NCBI RefSeq assembly: GCF_947242115.1
Contig: NC_074721.1
Coordinates: forward strand, 40,368,754-40,432,753
Direction: 5' to 3'
Origin: Biomphalaria glabrata
Taxonomy: Eukaryota > Mollusca > Gastropoda > Planorbidae
Length of the DNA: 64,000 bases
Part shown: piece by piece, positions 1 through 10,535 of the stretch
Position numbering within the stretch: the stretch's first letter is position 1
How the letters are laid out: each line of letters opens with the position of its first letter
Made by a program: the position numbers and the translations under genes
Notes under the pieces: model-generated
What the model was told of the DNA's origin: nothing
Databases searched by the model: none
Seen by the model: the letters and a program-made list of their open reading frames with translations, nothing else

Positions 1-1340
1 GGTGCACTAGCAATGTGTTTAGAGAAGGTTGGTGTTGTTGGATTAATGGTAGAGAAACGGAATCAGCTCAGCTTGGTGGGACCTTTTGCAGCCATACATT
101 CTGCACCAAGAAGCACTCTGTGGCAAAAGTCTACTAATGAAGAACGTGATGGATGTTGTCGTGAAGACGGTGAACTTCATACGTGCACGGGGTCTCAACC
201 ACAGACAGTTTGTGTCATTTCTAGCTGATTTAGAAACGGAAGTCAGATGGTTGAGTCGTGGAAAAGTGCTGCAGAGATTTTTTGAACTGAGACGGGAAAT
301 AGCATTGTTCATGGCAATGAAAGACGGAGACATAGGCCTACCACAGCTCAGTGACCCAATGTTTTGTCGGATCTTGCTTTTCTTACTGACATCACGCAAC
401 ATCTCAATGCACTCAATTCACAACTACAGGGCACAAAGCAGCTGATTACCGTGATGTTTGACCGCATCAAATCATTCAGATGCAAGCTGACTTTGTGGGC
501 CACTCAGCTGGCAGATGGAAACCTGGCTCATTTCTCTTTTCTACAGAGAATAACGGTGTAACCACAGCGCCTGAAAGACTACGTAGACATCCTCTCCAGA
601 CTACTGGAAGATTTTGAACACCGCTTTCAGCAATTCATTGCTCTCGAACCACAGTTTTTCCTTGTTGCCACTCCGTTCGCAGGTGAAGTGAAAAACGTTC
701 CAGTGGAAGTCCAGATTGAACTACTGGACCTGCAGTGTGACACTGTTCTGAAGCAAAAATACGCTGATGTTGGCGTTCCAGATTTTCTACCAGTTTCTTC
801 CCAGAGAGAAGTTTCCAAACTTATTCTGCGCAGCTGCTAGAATTCTAGCGATGTTTGGGAGTACGTACGTTTGCTAAGTTTTTTTTTCCAGAATGAAGAT
901 CAACAAAACACCATTACGATAAAAACAGACTGATGAGCATCTGAGAGCAACCTTGCGGCTTGCCACCACACGCGACTTCAGGCCTAACGTCGATGGTCTG
1001 ATCTCTGCCAAACGCTCTCAGCTGAGTGGACAGAAACATGAGTGACGAGTCATCTGCAGTAGGCCTAGTAATTATAGTTGCTGTTTTTTTTCTGAAGAAC
1101 AACAGTTTCTGCTTTTTTATTAGTGACAGAGACAACTTCAACTTATTTTAGTAAACTAAACTCCTGTGCATGTAATAAACTACACTAAATGTAATTAATA
1201 ATTATAAAAACTTTATTTTAGCATTTTACTGCAGTGACAGTAGTGTTCGTAAAAAAAAATTCTCTTTTTATGGTGTGGCCCGCTGAATGGTTGTTACTTT
1301 CCACTGTGGCCCACATGCTGATATGAGTTTGAGACCCCTG
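1..1340 (+). mobile_element. Decayed hAT DNA transposon, right part (ZBED5/GTF2IRD2-like)
   Basis: The right end closes with a hAT-type inverted repeat whose complement reads CAGGGGTCTCAAACTCATAT and ends at 1340. The left end lies outside the window, so no target duplication can be checked. Between the coding remnant and the terminus (about 1045-1340) there is AT-rich non-coding sequence. The transposase remnant inside is listed separately. The element is old: its coding part is broken by several stops and frame changes. Confidence 0.75.
86..1042 (+). pseudogene. hAT transposase remnant, ZBED5-like C-terminal half
   Basis: The reading starts in frame 2 with a segment containing [19 protein letters not shown], the hallmark block of the ZBED5/SCAND3/GTF2IRD2 group of hAT transposases. 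It moves to frame 1 near 360 ([17 protein letters not shown], then FRCKLTLWATQLADGN). It crosses a stop near 560 and continues through NVPVEVQIELLDLQCD. Near 833 it shifts again to ARILAMFGSTYVC and then to TDEHLRATLRLATTRD, which is the hAT dimerisation region. The order of blocks matches the family. At least two stops and two or three frame changes show it cannot make a transposase. It is not a host gene. Confidence 0.8.
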
Positions 1341-1885
1341 ATTTACTAGAATCCTTTTAAGAGCTTGCAAATTCTTCATCAGGTCAAAAAGCGATTAGAA
1401 AAAAAAAAGAAAAAAAAAAACCTGGGCTGACAAAAATCTCATAAATGGCTCTAACGATTTTCCTAGAAATTTGGCAGGTTAAGTATAGTTTTGGGAAAAA
1501 ATTACTAGTTAATTGACCACACAGGGAAGACTCTGGTTTGACCGTTATTTTCAAAATATTATCTTCTAAAATTTGATTTGGTCTCTAGGTCTAGTCAATC
1601 GTATCTTGAACACACATACTCATTTATTGGTTAAAGCATGATGAAAGAGAGAAATAAATAAATAGACAGCCAGGAACATTATGCGCATCATCTTCCAAGT
1701 GTTGACCTCTAACCCTATCACCAAACTTAAATCTTCTAGTTTAATCCAGTATACTTGTCTTAAACTGTTATTTAATGTTGCCATGTCTTGATATATATCA
1801 CAAAACTAGAATGTTATATACTGTGAGAAGATTTACACATGCTCATAAACCAGGATTTATTTTTCTTTGATGTTGGGGGCAAAGA
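1341..1885. repeat. AT-rich spacer with a dispersed repeat (1425-1590)
   Basis: The block at about 1425-1590 reads as ctcataaatggctctaacg..., then ttgaccgttat. Related blocks lie at 15128-15260, 31110-31170 and 31737-31830, so it is a dispersed low-copy repeat of unknown class. I see nothing else in this stretch. Confidence 0.45.
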
Positions 1886-1887
1886 AA

Positions 1888-2120
1888 CAATGTTCTCTTT
1901 ACAAAGCTTATATCAACTTTGTCTGTCTGTCTGGTAAAATGTTCTTTTTACAAAGCTTATATCAACTTTGTCTGTCTGGTAAAATGTTCTCTTTACAAAG
2001 CTTATATCAACTTTGTCTGTCTGTCTGTTTGGTAACATGTTTGTACACTTTATTTCTCTCACACCCAATTTCAGATCCAGTCGAAATTTGGCATAACCAT
2101 TTCTAGTACCTGACAACCCA
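1888..2120 (+). repeat. Three ~54-bp direct repeats on a TCTG-rich dispersed element
   Basis: Three near-identical copies of a unit containing acaaagcttatatcaacttt followed by gtctgtctggtaaaatgtt lie head to tail. They are followed by a sequence (ctcacacccaatttcagatc) that recurs in related form near 11575-11760, 20060-20130, 29030-29100 and 29870-29950. This marks a dispersed family of unknown class with a CTGT-rich edge. Confidence 0.6.
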
Positions 2121-2704
2121 TGAATAAAAAAAAAATTAGCCAATTAGTAAGTTAAGTTTTGGTAGTTAATTATTTTGTTTGGTGTCAAAAAAGGGAAAGA
2201 AATCGTAATTGACAGATGTGGTAGCATAAGTTGAATTAGTTCCCTTGGTGAGGCTTAAGCACTGAGTTTGACTTCGTCGTAAAACTTTTATTACGCGTTT
2301 AAAAAGCGACCACGGTAACATTTACACAGATACCCACAATTTTTCCTTTTAGCTAACTGATCCTGTAAAGTGATAGGATCAATTGAGAAAGCCAAAAGCT
2401 TGAGAATGCGCTAAACTAAAACAATTTCTAAACGCACAGTTAGTCTAGATCTATATACAAATTTAATTACATGTCTGATCCAAACTAATGGATACAAATA
2501 CACATCAAAAGACCTTTTTTTTTGTTAAATTATTATTGTAATTATTCTTATTTGTAAGCTTTTTTTTTTGTTTACTAATATTCTTCACATGTTACTTAGC
2601 ATTGCTTTGTGTAATACAAATAGAAACATACGAATATTAATTTAAAGACACAAATATTTCATCACAAGAACATAAAAGACTCCTGTATACAAATAATAAA
2701 AACA
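2121..2704. other. No recognisable feature
   Basis: AT-rich spacer downstream of the minus-strand peptide gene. No coding block, terminal repeat or RNA gene was seen. Confidence 0.4.
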
Positions 2705-2710
2705 TTTATT
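2705..2710 (-). promoter_or_regulatory. Polyadenylation signal AATAAA (minus-strand peptide gene)
   Basis: AATAAA on the minus strand, 62 bp past the stop codon at 2772-2774. The position fits the 3' UTR of the six-cysteine peptide gene. Confidence 0.65.
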
Positions 2711-2771
2711 GATGAAACCATTTACAGTTGCGTCCTATCCACTTCTTCCATTATGTGGCGTCAGATTTCGT

Positions 2772-5262
2772 CTAGTGACAAACGCAACGCACCACATTGA
2801 ATCCGTCAATGTCTTGCACTGAAGTGTCAATGTTGTGATATCCACTCTGACAGCAGTAGATCTTCGAAGACATGAAATAAAATAAAAAAAAATTATTTTG
2901 AATTTTTTTGAAACTTTACACAATTATTTATTGTATCTAATAAGACATGCATCAATAATGAATAAAGGAAATAAATTTAATAGCATTTAAAGTTGTTTCT
3001 CTTATGTAAGGTTTTGTTTAAAATATTTTTAAAATATTTTTTAAATATTATCCTGTGTTTCTCTGTTAGTTCTAGCCATCTGGTGCCTGAGCAGGGCTTT
3101 TAAGCGTTGGGGGCGGAGTCGAGTAGCTGTTTAAACTTTGGTCTCCTGGAAAAAAAGCGATTTTTTTATATGACGAACCGTGCACTTACGAGTGTGTACG
3201 ATCCCTAGCCGACACCCGATTGTTGGCACGACAGTTGGGACAAAAGGCCGTGAGCTCTCTAGGCCGTTGAGTAGACCATACCGAAAGGATGCGTGGTTGC
3301 AACTGGTGCGAAACAGGCTCAGTTCCTAGACGGTTCAAGGAGAATTAAGACACCCGGTGTCGCCACTGCGTTGAGGACTTAGAAACAATAGACTATATAT
3401 ATATATATTCTTTACGAATGATGCATGAAAGAAGATCCGAACAAGGATTTGAGAGAGAACTGGTTCGTGTGCGGCATTAAGGCTGTCCTTGTACGGGGGC
3501 AAGGCGACCTTTAAACTCACTGCCCGCTTCCTTTCACGTGCTTTTAGGGAGTAATTATCAGCATGGTTCATTACTAATGGGGTTTCTGATTCGGTCTTTA
3601 ACTCTTTTTCTCCTAACCGACGATACCAACGTTGATTCGACCAGAATGTGGTAAATAATTACGGAGAGAAAGAGTTAAAGCGTTTACGGAGGTGGAGCGT
3701 GAACTTTCAAGAGAGACAACTCGCTAATTAATAGTACTATGTTAGTCTATTACCTGTCCGTTTTCGAATGAGGTCAGCGCGTGGTTACTGCAAACTGGAC
3801 CATATAGACATTCAGCAGCTGTAACAGAAATTACATATAAGTAATATATGTGCTATAGCTTATAGATAAAGTATTTAAATAGAGATCCTACAAAGCCTGA
3901 CAACAGGCTGATCAGAATAGAGAATAGCAGAATACAGCAAGAAGAAACATGGTGTGAGTTGATCATAACAAAAAGTATCGATATTAATTGATGAGAAGCG
4001 TACAGCAGTGCTAATTAGCATGAATATCGTACATCAACAACAATAACATTCTCTCACGACCACTCCTGACCTTTAGTTTGACCAGACTCTTTATTGAACT
4101 CGATATATTCAAAACAAAACAAAACGACGAGTAGATTTATATAGATAGGGCTCTTTCTGTATCGGAAGGCAATGGATGCGCCCAGATGAGTCCCTGGCTT
4201 TGTATTGAGACGGTGCAGAATCTGGTGTGACTGATCAAGTCAATTCTAGGGCGGCAGAGTTTGCCACAATTCGTGCATGTATAAATATCTGTCCAAGAGC
4301 TAGCTGACAGGGCAGCTTTCTTTATCAAATTATTAAAATATGAGGTTTTTTTCTAGTAAATTATAGATATACAGCTGATTTTTAGAATACCCTATTAATA
4401 TTTACACGTTAATATAAAAAAAAATTATTTCTATTAAACTATTTCATTATGAAATCGTTACTCTTTGTCAGATTGGAGGTAGTGGCGTAGCAAAGGTATC
4501 CGTGGACCCGGGTTCATTGAACCCCTTCGCGCCATGGATGCTACTCCACTGATTGGAGGCAATATTTTTGGTCTATATTTTTCGGTAATACCTTTAAGAC
4601 TAAGATATAGAGATGTCTGCAAGCGAGACCTGAGAGACACAGACATCAATGAAAGTATGTGGGAAGAAATAGCCAAAGACCGGAGTGCATGGAGACAGAC
4701 TGTGCTTGCTGCGACGATTCTCGTTGAGAGAAAAAGAAACAAAGCGGCCTTAATCAAGAGGGAAGAAAAGAAAGCTGCCCTGTCCGCTAGCACTAAATTA
4801 GATACCGCTCTAGAATTGGCTTGATTAGCCACACCAGGTTCTTCCCCGTCTCAAGACTAAACCAAAACCAGTGACTCATCTGGGCGCATCCATTGCCTTC
4901 CGAGACAAAAGGAACTGTATTACCTTGAAGACACATTTTTTATTTAGTCTTATGTACAAACAAAAACCATTAAATAACTATGGTATGGTATGACCTCCTT
5001 CAGTCGTGAAACTACTGTAGGTCATCTCACGGACATAAGATAAATGCCTGGGAATTAGCTGTGGTCGGAACGATGTCGCCCACACAGCAGTTCCCCCTTC
5101 TATTTGAGTAACCACCGTTCCATTGGATACATCAGCTGAATAATTAAATTTTAGTGAAACTTATAATAGGTAAACAGGATAAGAGCTAAAACTAAGATAA
5201 TATTTACCGTTGCTAACAGAGTAGCAAGCTATGAGGAGGACGAAGAAGAACAAGAGCTTCAT
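2772..5262 (-). CDS. Small secreted six-cysteine peptide, paralogue C (3 coding exons)
   Basis: Coding exons on the minus strand are 5262-5208, 3818-3754 and 2861-2772. Exon 1 (55 nt) encodes MKLLFFFVLLIACYSVSN, a hydrophobic leader. Exon 2 (65 nt, phase 1 to 0) encodes AECLYGPVCSNHAL and ends in FENGQ. Exon 3 (90 nt) encodes IYCCQSGYHNIDTSVQ and ends RCVCH before TAG. Splice sites are canonical (G|GTAAAT, CAG|CTGCTG, ACAG|GTAATA, GAAG|ATCTAC). The 69-aa product has cysteines spaced C-X5-C-X14-CC-X21-C-X-C, identical to two genes at 14970 and 26089, with identical exon sizes and phases. A further acceptor (TTTTCAG) 19 bp before the ATG implies a non-coding first exon. Secretion and three disulfides are inferred. 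The family is not recognised. Confidence 0.8.
3598..3678. mobile_element. TTAA-flanked MITE (81 bp), piggyBac-like target
   Basis: The imperfect terminal repeats TTAACTCTTTTTCTCC and GGAGAGAAAGAGTTAA bound the block, with TTAA at each end. It lies in the second intron of the minus-strand peptide gene. Similar TTAA-bounded blocks occur at 21664 and 51838, but their inner sequence differs. Confidence 0.5.
4137..4328 (-). mobile_element. LINE 3' fragment with CCHC-like finger
   Basis: The minus-strand reading contains AALSASSWTDIYTCTNCGKL followed by CRPRIDLISHTRFC, the C-terminal Cys/His finger typical of a common molluscan endonuclease/reverse-transcriptase LINE. The downstream part (GGGCGCATCCATTGCCTTCC) is repeated in the plus-strand fragment at 4534-4905, so the two are opposed copies of one family. 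Confidence 0.6.
4534..4905 (+). mobile_element. LINE 3' fragment, post-reverse-transcriptase region
   Basis: The plus-strand reading has PLRLRYRDVCKRDLRD followed by WEEIAKDRSAWRQTVLA and EEKKAALSAS, the conserved region just before the terminal finger of the same LINE family as the minus copy at 4137-4328. After the in-frame stop near 4824 the nucleotide similarity with the minus copy continues to about 4905. Both copies are 5'-truncated and lie in the first intron of peptide gene C. Confidence 0.6.
4980..5130 (+). repeat. Dispersed repeat, copy 1
   Basis: The core gctgtggtcggaacgatgtc, followed by gcccaca and cagttcccc, is shared with 30430-30530 in the same orientation at high identity. 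The copy sits about 75 bp from exon 1 of peptide gene C, inside its first intron. The class is unknown. Confidence 0.6.
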
Positions 5263-5299
5263 GTTAAATGCGGAGTTTCTGAAAATAAAAAGAGTTAAA

Positions 5300-5690
5300 G
5301 ATAAGTTATCAGATTTTTAGAATGATTATTAGAACTATTATAATAATGCGAATGTCTTTGAGTCCGAGGTTGAGAGAAGAGCTGAAGTGTGTCACGTGAC
5401 TATGCAGACACGGATGTAGACAAAAGTACATTAACTTTTTTGAATTCCTTGTAGACTGCCCTAAAACGAGTCAGACTAACACTAACTCTTGAAACCCTTG
5501 ACCAAAGAAATTATTTCGATCTATCGCCATTAGGAACAGAGCGGCTCTGCCTCGAGTCTTCAGCCAGAGATTGAATTATTTCCGTAAATACCGACGAGGT
5601 CGCCATTACCAGCTCGGCGTCCTTAACTACATCGTGTTTGGAGTGGCCAGGGAATGGTAAAATGTTGTGGTTTTATTTATTATTTATCTA
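5300..5690. other. No recognisable gene; upstream region of peptide gene C
   Basis: This region should contain the promoter and non-coding first exon of the minus-strand peptide gene. I could not identify a convincing TATA box or first-exon donor. Confidence 0.3.
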
Positions 5691-5696
5691 TTATAC

Positions 5697-5892
5697 CAGT
5701 GTTTACCTTTTACTTTAACGGAACACTTTGCATATTCTGAGTATCTAAAGGAACAATTTGCTTATCTTTTTAGAGAGATTAATTCACGTGGTGGCCTACT
5801 AGTTATTATTCCAGTAGTTCGTGGAACACCTTATCAGGCTTCGGGGAACACAAGGGTTCCGCGGAACACAGCTTGGGAATTAGGAAACACTG
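5697..5892. mobile_element. Short hAT-like MITE
   Basis: Ends CAGTGTTTACC and GGAAACACTG form short inverted repeats. The flanking 8-mers tattatac and tattgagc match at 5 of 8 positions. An internal block (agagagattaattcacgtgg) recurs at about 21093-21180. Confidence 0.45.
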
Positions 5893-6820
5893 TATTGAGC
5901 ATAGAAAGTCAACAACAACGCATTAGTCAGGTTTTTTAAAGACCAAACGTAAAAAATAAATAAATCAGCTAAACAAAATCCAATCTGGTATGTTGTGCTA
6001 CCTTTATTTAAATGATGACCCCGACTGTGTTTACGGAAGTATCCCAAGATTCTTCCATAAACTAGATGATTAATAAATATCGCGAGCCCAACTTATGATT
6101 TATATGCTATACCAGCCCGTGACGTGGCAGTATCCAGCCATTCTAAACTACTCCTCTAGGATATTGACATATTCAAGAAAATGGATCAAAAATGTATAGG
6201 AATAGGCGTTATATTGTTATTGGTAATAAAATTATTCCGTATCTCGGCCCTAGACTTCTAAGTAAGCCTACTTTTTGGTACTTTCTCCATGGCGATGCAA
6301 AAGACCGGCATTAGGGCTATAGGCCTACATTTAAAAATAAAAAAAAAACTATTTCTTTTTCTGATCAGTCTAGATTTACTTGTGAATTAATTAAAATTTT
6401 TACATTATCTTAAAGTAGGTCTATTTATACATTCAGACTTACCAGCCGATAGAAACCCAAATAATGAAATAAAATTTGATCCTTTTTTAATCTATTTATA
6501 GAAGTCCATAATCAATTGCAGTTAATCTTTACAAAAAAATATGAAAGGGTCAAATATTTTTTTTTCTTTATACATGCTTAAAGCATGATAAAAAATCTAA
6601 GATAAGGAAAAAGCTAATGTTTAAGCACAATCGAAAATAGTGGCGATTTTGTCACAAGAAGCACATATGTTAAACATTGTAGGGAAATATCATGAATCAT
6701 CTCCTAACATCAATGTCAAATTGCGTGTTTTGTGTACACATAATAATAATAAGACTTGTCTTCGAGTCCGAAGATTAATGAGGAATACAGTATTTCCCGT
6801 GGCTGCGCAGCCCCAGCTGT
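5893..6820. other. AT-rich spacer, nothing recognised
   Basis: No coding block or complete element was identified. A short block near 6747-6822 (gacttgtcttcgagtccgaa) has weak relatives near 5350 and 11065. Confidence 0.3.
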
Positions 6821-7385
6821 GACCTGTTATATAATACAGACGTTACTTCAAAAAAGAAGATGATTACGTCGTACGCGTCATGCATTTAGTCATGCATATT
6901 AACCAATGACTTAAATTCTGCCAAGTCACTGGTTTTCCTGGCTAGCTCAGGCAACCCATTTCATGCTCTAATAGCACTAGGGAAGAAGGAGCATTCACAA
7001 CCAGCGCTTTATGAATTTGACTTCTATGTACTTCTCGTTGACGACAGATGACCTTGTGACACTCTGACCGAAAGTGGGATAAAGAAGTTTTAAAATCATT
7101 CAGTTTTAGTCCTAATGGAAAGGAGACGACCACTTCGTTCAGATCTTATGAAACAGTGGTTTAATGGGTGCATGTTGTCTTTGAGAATCGTGAGTGTTTT
7201 GGAAAGGCATCTTTCATGAAAAAGCTCTTCAAGAGATGGTAACTGTGTTCGTCTGATATACGATGCTTTTTTAAATTAGTCTATTTAGTCTATGTCTTTG
7301 TGCCAGTGAAGTGTTACCATACCAGCAGGTGATGGCAAAGTTAATTAGACTGCTGATGGTTGCTGTATAGAAAAGTTAAATTATT
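6821..7385 (-). mobile_element. CR1/L2-like LINE, C-terminal and 3' tail
   Basis: The minus-strand reading contains LINFAITCWYGNTSLAQRHR, then LPSLEELFHERCLSKTL, IRSERSGRLLSIRTKTE and PLSVRVSQGHLSS. It then shifts frame to CSFFPSAIRA and NGLPELARKTSDLAEFKSL, typical of the C-terminal end of CR1/L2-type LINEs. The 3' part (gcatgactaaatgcatgacg in sense) recurs at 34845-34955 and 48935-49065, where GATAA-type tails follow. Several stops and frame changes make this copy defective. Confidence 0.65.
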
Positions 7386-7685
7386 GTTTTGTCGATTTTA
7401 AATTTTCTTAGCTTTCTGAGATAGAAGAGTCGTTGGTGAATTTTTGTGTAAAGGTTTTGACAGTGTTCACTCTATTTCAGTTTGTTGTTGATGGTTCAAC
7501 TATAAATACGCACTGATTGCTTCAGAGTACCCTTTATAGGACTACTGCTTTTTACCTGTACTTGCTGCTAGGCTGTGCCGCTGTATTCGAAGTCCACACT
7601 CCATGGTTCTAGTGTCAGCGTGGAGGAATGTATTTGTTTCGCGTTATTACATCGCTAACGTGGCCAGATTTTTATATGCTTGTGA
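7386..7685. other. No recognisable feature
   Basis: Possibly further upstream, more decayed LINE sequence continuous with the fragment at 6821-7385. No clear coding block was seen. Confidence 0.25.
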
Positions 7686-7693
7686 GTCATGGA

Positions 7694-9820
7694 CAGTGGC
7701 GTAACTAAGGGGGGGGATGGGGGGGGAGAATTTTAAAATCCCCCCGGGCCCCCACCTAGGGGGGGCCCCCAAATGGGTGTCCGAAATTTATTTGTAAATA
7801 CATAAATTAATATATTTGATTGACAAATAATGTCAACGGGTGTCTTTTTTTAATCAACATTTATGGATTAAATTTATCACAAAGACTAAACCTAGATATT
7901 TTAAAAATATTTTTGTCGCAGAGATCAGTTTTTGAAAATGAGATCGGCCATTCAATTTGAGCTTTGTTGCCACGAATAAAACTGCATGATATACAGGTAT
8001 CTTGTTACCTTTACTAATAATAGATCTAAATGGCGAGTATTATATGGCTACACTAATTAACCTTGAAGCAAAATTTACAGAATCGAGTATAACTAAAAGT
8101 TATTCTTAACAATGCTAAAATTGTCCATTTTTCGGGTTAGGCGTCTATAATTTCAGAATTAAACTTCACACTCGAGTTATTACCCCTTTATTCATCTTTC
8201 CTCAATCCAATGGAAACTCTCTCTTTTTATTTACATCTAATGATCTAGTCCTTTTGCTTTCGCACAAAAAATAAAAAAAAAATAATGACGTAATATCATA
8301 TAATATTAATACATCCTTCCTATTGAAGTTGTTATCACACCCTTCCTTTTAAAGTTCTTAATGGTGATATCTACTAGCAGGGCCGGCCCTAGCATTTGCG
8401 GGGCCCTATGCGAAACAGATCGCGCGGGGCCTAGTCTGGGTAGGGATAAGCATAATGTCAAAAGTATTTCACTTAGCTTTTCATCTGTCGTTCGTTGAGT
8501 AATGTCTCTGCATTTTCAGCTACCAATGGTTTCAATAGTTTGTGATCAGTTGGAATGATTCCCTGAGTCTTCTACTCGTCAGCAGTTGTGATGGTGAATA
8601 CGGCAGTCCACTTATCGGAGTATTTCTATACTCGAGCATAACGAGATATGGATCTTTCCCACTTTTGTATACCCTGAATCCTTTTGCTTTCGCACAAAAC
8701 ATAAACAACCAACAATGACGTAATGCCATATAATATTAGCACAGAATCTTCTTCATGCAGTGGAAAATTAAGAATTTTTTGCCTATCTGGAATTCTGGCC
8801 AAAGATCCTGTGCCCAATTAATATAGTTCGGAAGAAACTACAAAAGTCTGGACTGCATATACGGGAATCTGCTAAAGAAATTAGTACCCTTTCATGCTTT
8901 CTGCAAAATGATGAGAAACTGACAAAAACCCAATCCATCGAAAAAGCAAAAGAAGATAGTGAATACTATGGATTCCCTGTAATCAAAACAACAAGAAGAA
9001 AGAAAAGACTTGATGGGACGTTGAGTTCTAATGTAGGACTGTCAATAAAACTGCAATTCAAACGTGTTGTGACAGAAGTGCTGGACAGATTTCATATGGA
9101 GATGAAGGGCAGATTCCAAAGGCTGGAAAGAAAATGGATACCTTTGGGTTTCTTCTTGAACCAAGACACCTGTTAGAAGACACGCTTGTGACAAACTGTG
9201 CTACTTTTCCTGTTTGTATGATGAAATAAATGGAAAATAGCTTTTTCAATGATGTCATTGATGCACGAGCACATTTCATCAACAAACAGTAATACAATCA
9301 CCAATAGACATATTGAAGAAAAAAGGCTTCATATGGGAATTACGTGTGCTCAGACTTTGCAACCTCCTCCGAATACCGCTAACTCAGGTTACTTCCATTA
9401 CGACATTACGTCATGTGAGAGATCATTCTCAAAGCTCAAGCTCATCAAAAAGTATCTCAGGAGCACAATGACGCAAGAAAGGCTTATCATGATTTTAATG
9501 TCAGTGAAGTCACAAATACTAGAAAGTATCGATGTAGTTGATGTTATAGATGTCTTTGCTACACAGAATGCACGACGTGAAGCGATATCAATTGAGAGTT
9601 GTCACTTGTGCATTATTTAACTAATAAACAACGGTATTATTCATTAAAAGAGTCTTGATGATTACTTTTTGTTAGGTTTACTGATATACTGAACCAATTT
9701 GATTTGGGGCTTATATATTTTTGCGTACATTATCTCATGTCATATGTCGAATGTCAAAATGCAAGGGGCCCCCAAAGAGGTCAATCCCCCCGGGCCCCCA
9801 AATCCCTAGTTACGCCCCTG
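7694..9820 (+). mobile_element. hAT element with perfect 8-bp target duplication (ZMYM1-like)
   Basis: The left end is CAGTGGCGTAACTA and the right-end complement is CAGGGGCGTAACTAG. Both are followed inward by long G or C runs. The 8-mer gtcatgga lies on each side (7686-7693 and 9821-9828). A direct duplication inside (about 8238-8320 and 8682-8750, sharing ccttttgctttcgcacaaaa) brackets an insertion that includes the edge of another hAT (CAGGGCCGGCCCTAG at 8378). A 229-bp MITE at 27573 has the same ends. Confidence 0.85.
8823..9620 (+). pseudogene. ZMYM1-like hAT transposase remnant
   Basis: The first open block reads KKLQKSGLHIRESAKEISTL and continues to FKRVVTEVLDRFHMEM. After stops near 9172 and 9228, a block with SCERSFSKLKLIKKYLRSTM and TQERL follows. 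This is the C-terminal dimerisation motif (CERSFSKLKxIK) of ZMYM1-type hAT transposases. The N-terminal half is missing, apparently displaced by the insertion near 8322-8690. It lies wholly inside the hAT element at 7694-9820 and is not a host gene. Confidence 0.75.
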
Positions 9821-9904
9821 GTCATGGACGCTGACTGCAGGGCTAAAGAGGAGGCTCTTAGCAATGGAATTGAGATGCCACAGAAGGATCCCATGTATCA
9901 CATT

Positions 9905-10228
9905 CAAACCAAGAGATAAGAGACAGAATTACTGTAGCGATTTGACCCCATGATGACCTGCTTACCTTTACACATCCCTTAGTCTGTTGGACCGTTGGGG
10001 CACCAAGCAAGATTTGTCGACCGTCTTTCTCCATTCCTCCCTGTCTTTTGCCTTGTTTAAAACCTCTATCAATGGTAGGCCCATCCATTCTTTTATGTTG
10101 TCCTCCCATCGCTTTCTCTGCCTCTTCTTCTTTTTCCTGGTACTGTTCCCTGAAGGAAGGTCTGTGCGAGACCCGTGGGACTTGTGATATGGCCATATTT
10201 TTTAAGCTTGCGTTTCGTTACAATAGTT
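9905..10228 (-). mobile_element. LINE 3' tail, left arm of an inverted pair
   Basis: The minus-strand reading across two frames gives KRRRGRQRKRWEDN-like residues followed by EW-GLPLIEVLNKAKDRE and a VPQRSNRLRD-like end, the conserved C-terminus of a common reverse-transcriptase LINE. The arm meets the plus-strand copy at a palindrome centred near 10233. Confidence 0.65.
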
Positions 10229-10253
10229 AGCAGGTCATGTAGTGATGACCTGC
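10214..10253. repeat. Perfect palindrome at the junction of two LINE tails
   Basis: tagttagcaggtcat and its exact complement atgacctgctaacta are separated by 6 bp. This forms a hairpin at the centre of the inverted LINE pair. Confidence 0.7.
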
Positions 10254-10535
10254 TAACTATCGTAAAAAAGAAAAAAAAAAAAGGAATCTAAAAATCTATG
10301 GCCATATTACAAGATCTTCGGGGCTCGCAAAGACCTTCCTTCAGGGAAAAGTACCAGGACAAAGAAGAAGAGGCAGGCAGAGAAAGCGATGGGAGGACAA
10401 CCTAAAAGAATGGACGGGCCTGCCATTGATAGAGGTTCTAACTAAGGCAAAAGACAGAGAGGGATGGAGAAAAACGGTCGACGAATCTTGCATGCCGCCC
10501 CAACGGCCCAAGAGACTAAGGGACAGATAAAAGGA
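10240..10535 (+). mobile_element. LINE 3' tail, right arm of an inverted pair
   Basis: The plus-strand reading contains GKVPGQRRRGRQRKRWEDN, then LKEWTGLPLIEVLTKAKDRE and a RPKRLRDR-like end, the same LINE C-terminus as the left arm. Further copies lie at 12870 (minus), 16885 (plus) and 30690 (plus). Confidence 0.65.

Noticed and set aside
3160-3560. Comparatively GC-balanced block suggestive of an RNA gene or LTR
   Set aside because: No rRNA-like conserved stretches, no TG...CA ends with flanking duplication and no clear coding block. It is intronic to peptide gene C.
9249-9620. 123-codon ORF as a host gene
   Set aside because: The CERSFSKLK motif and its position inside a hAT with target duplications identify it as transposase.
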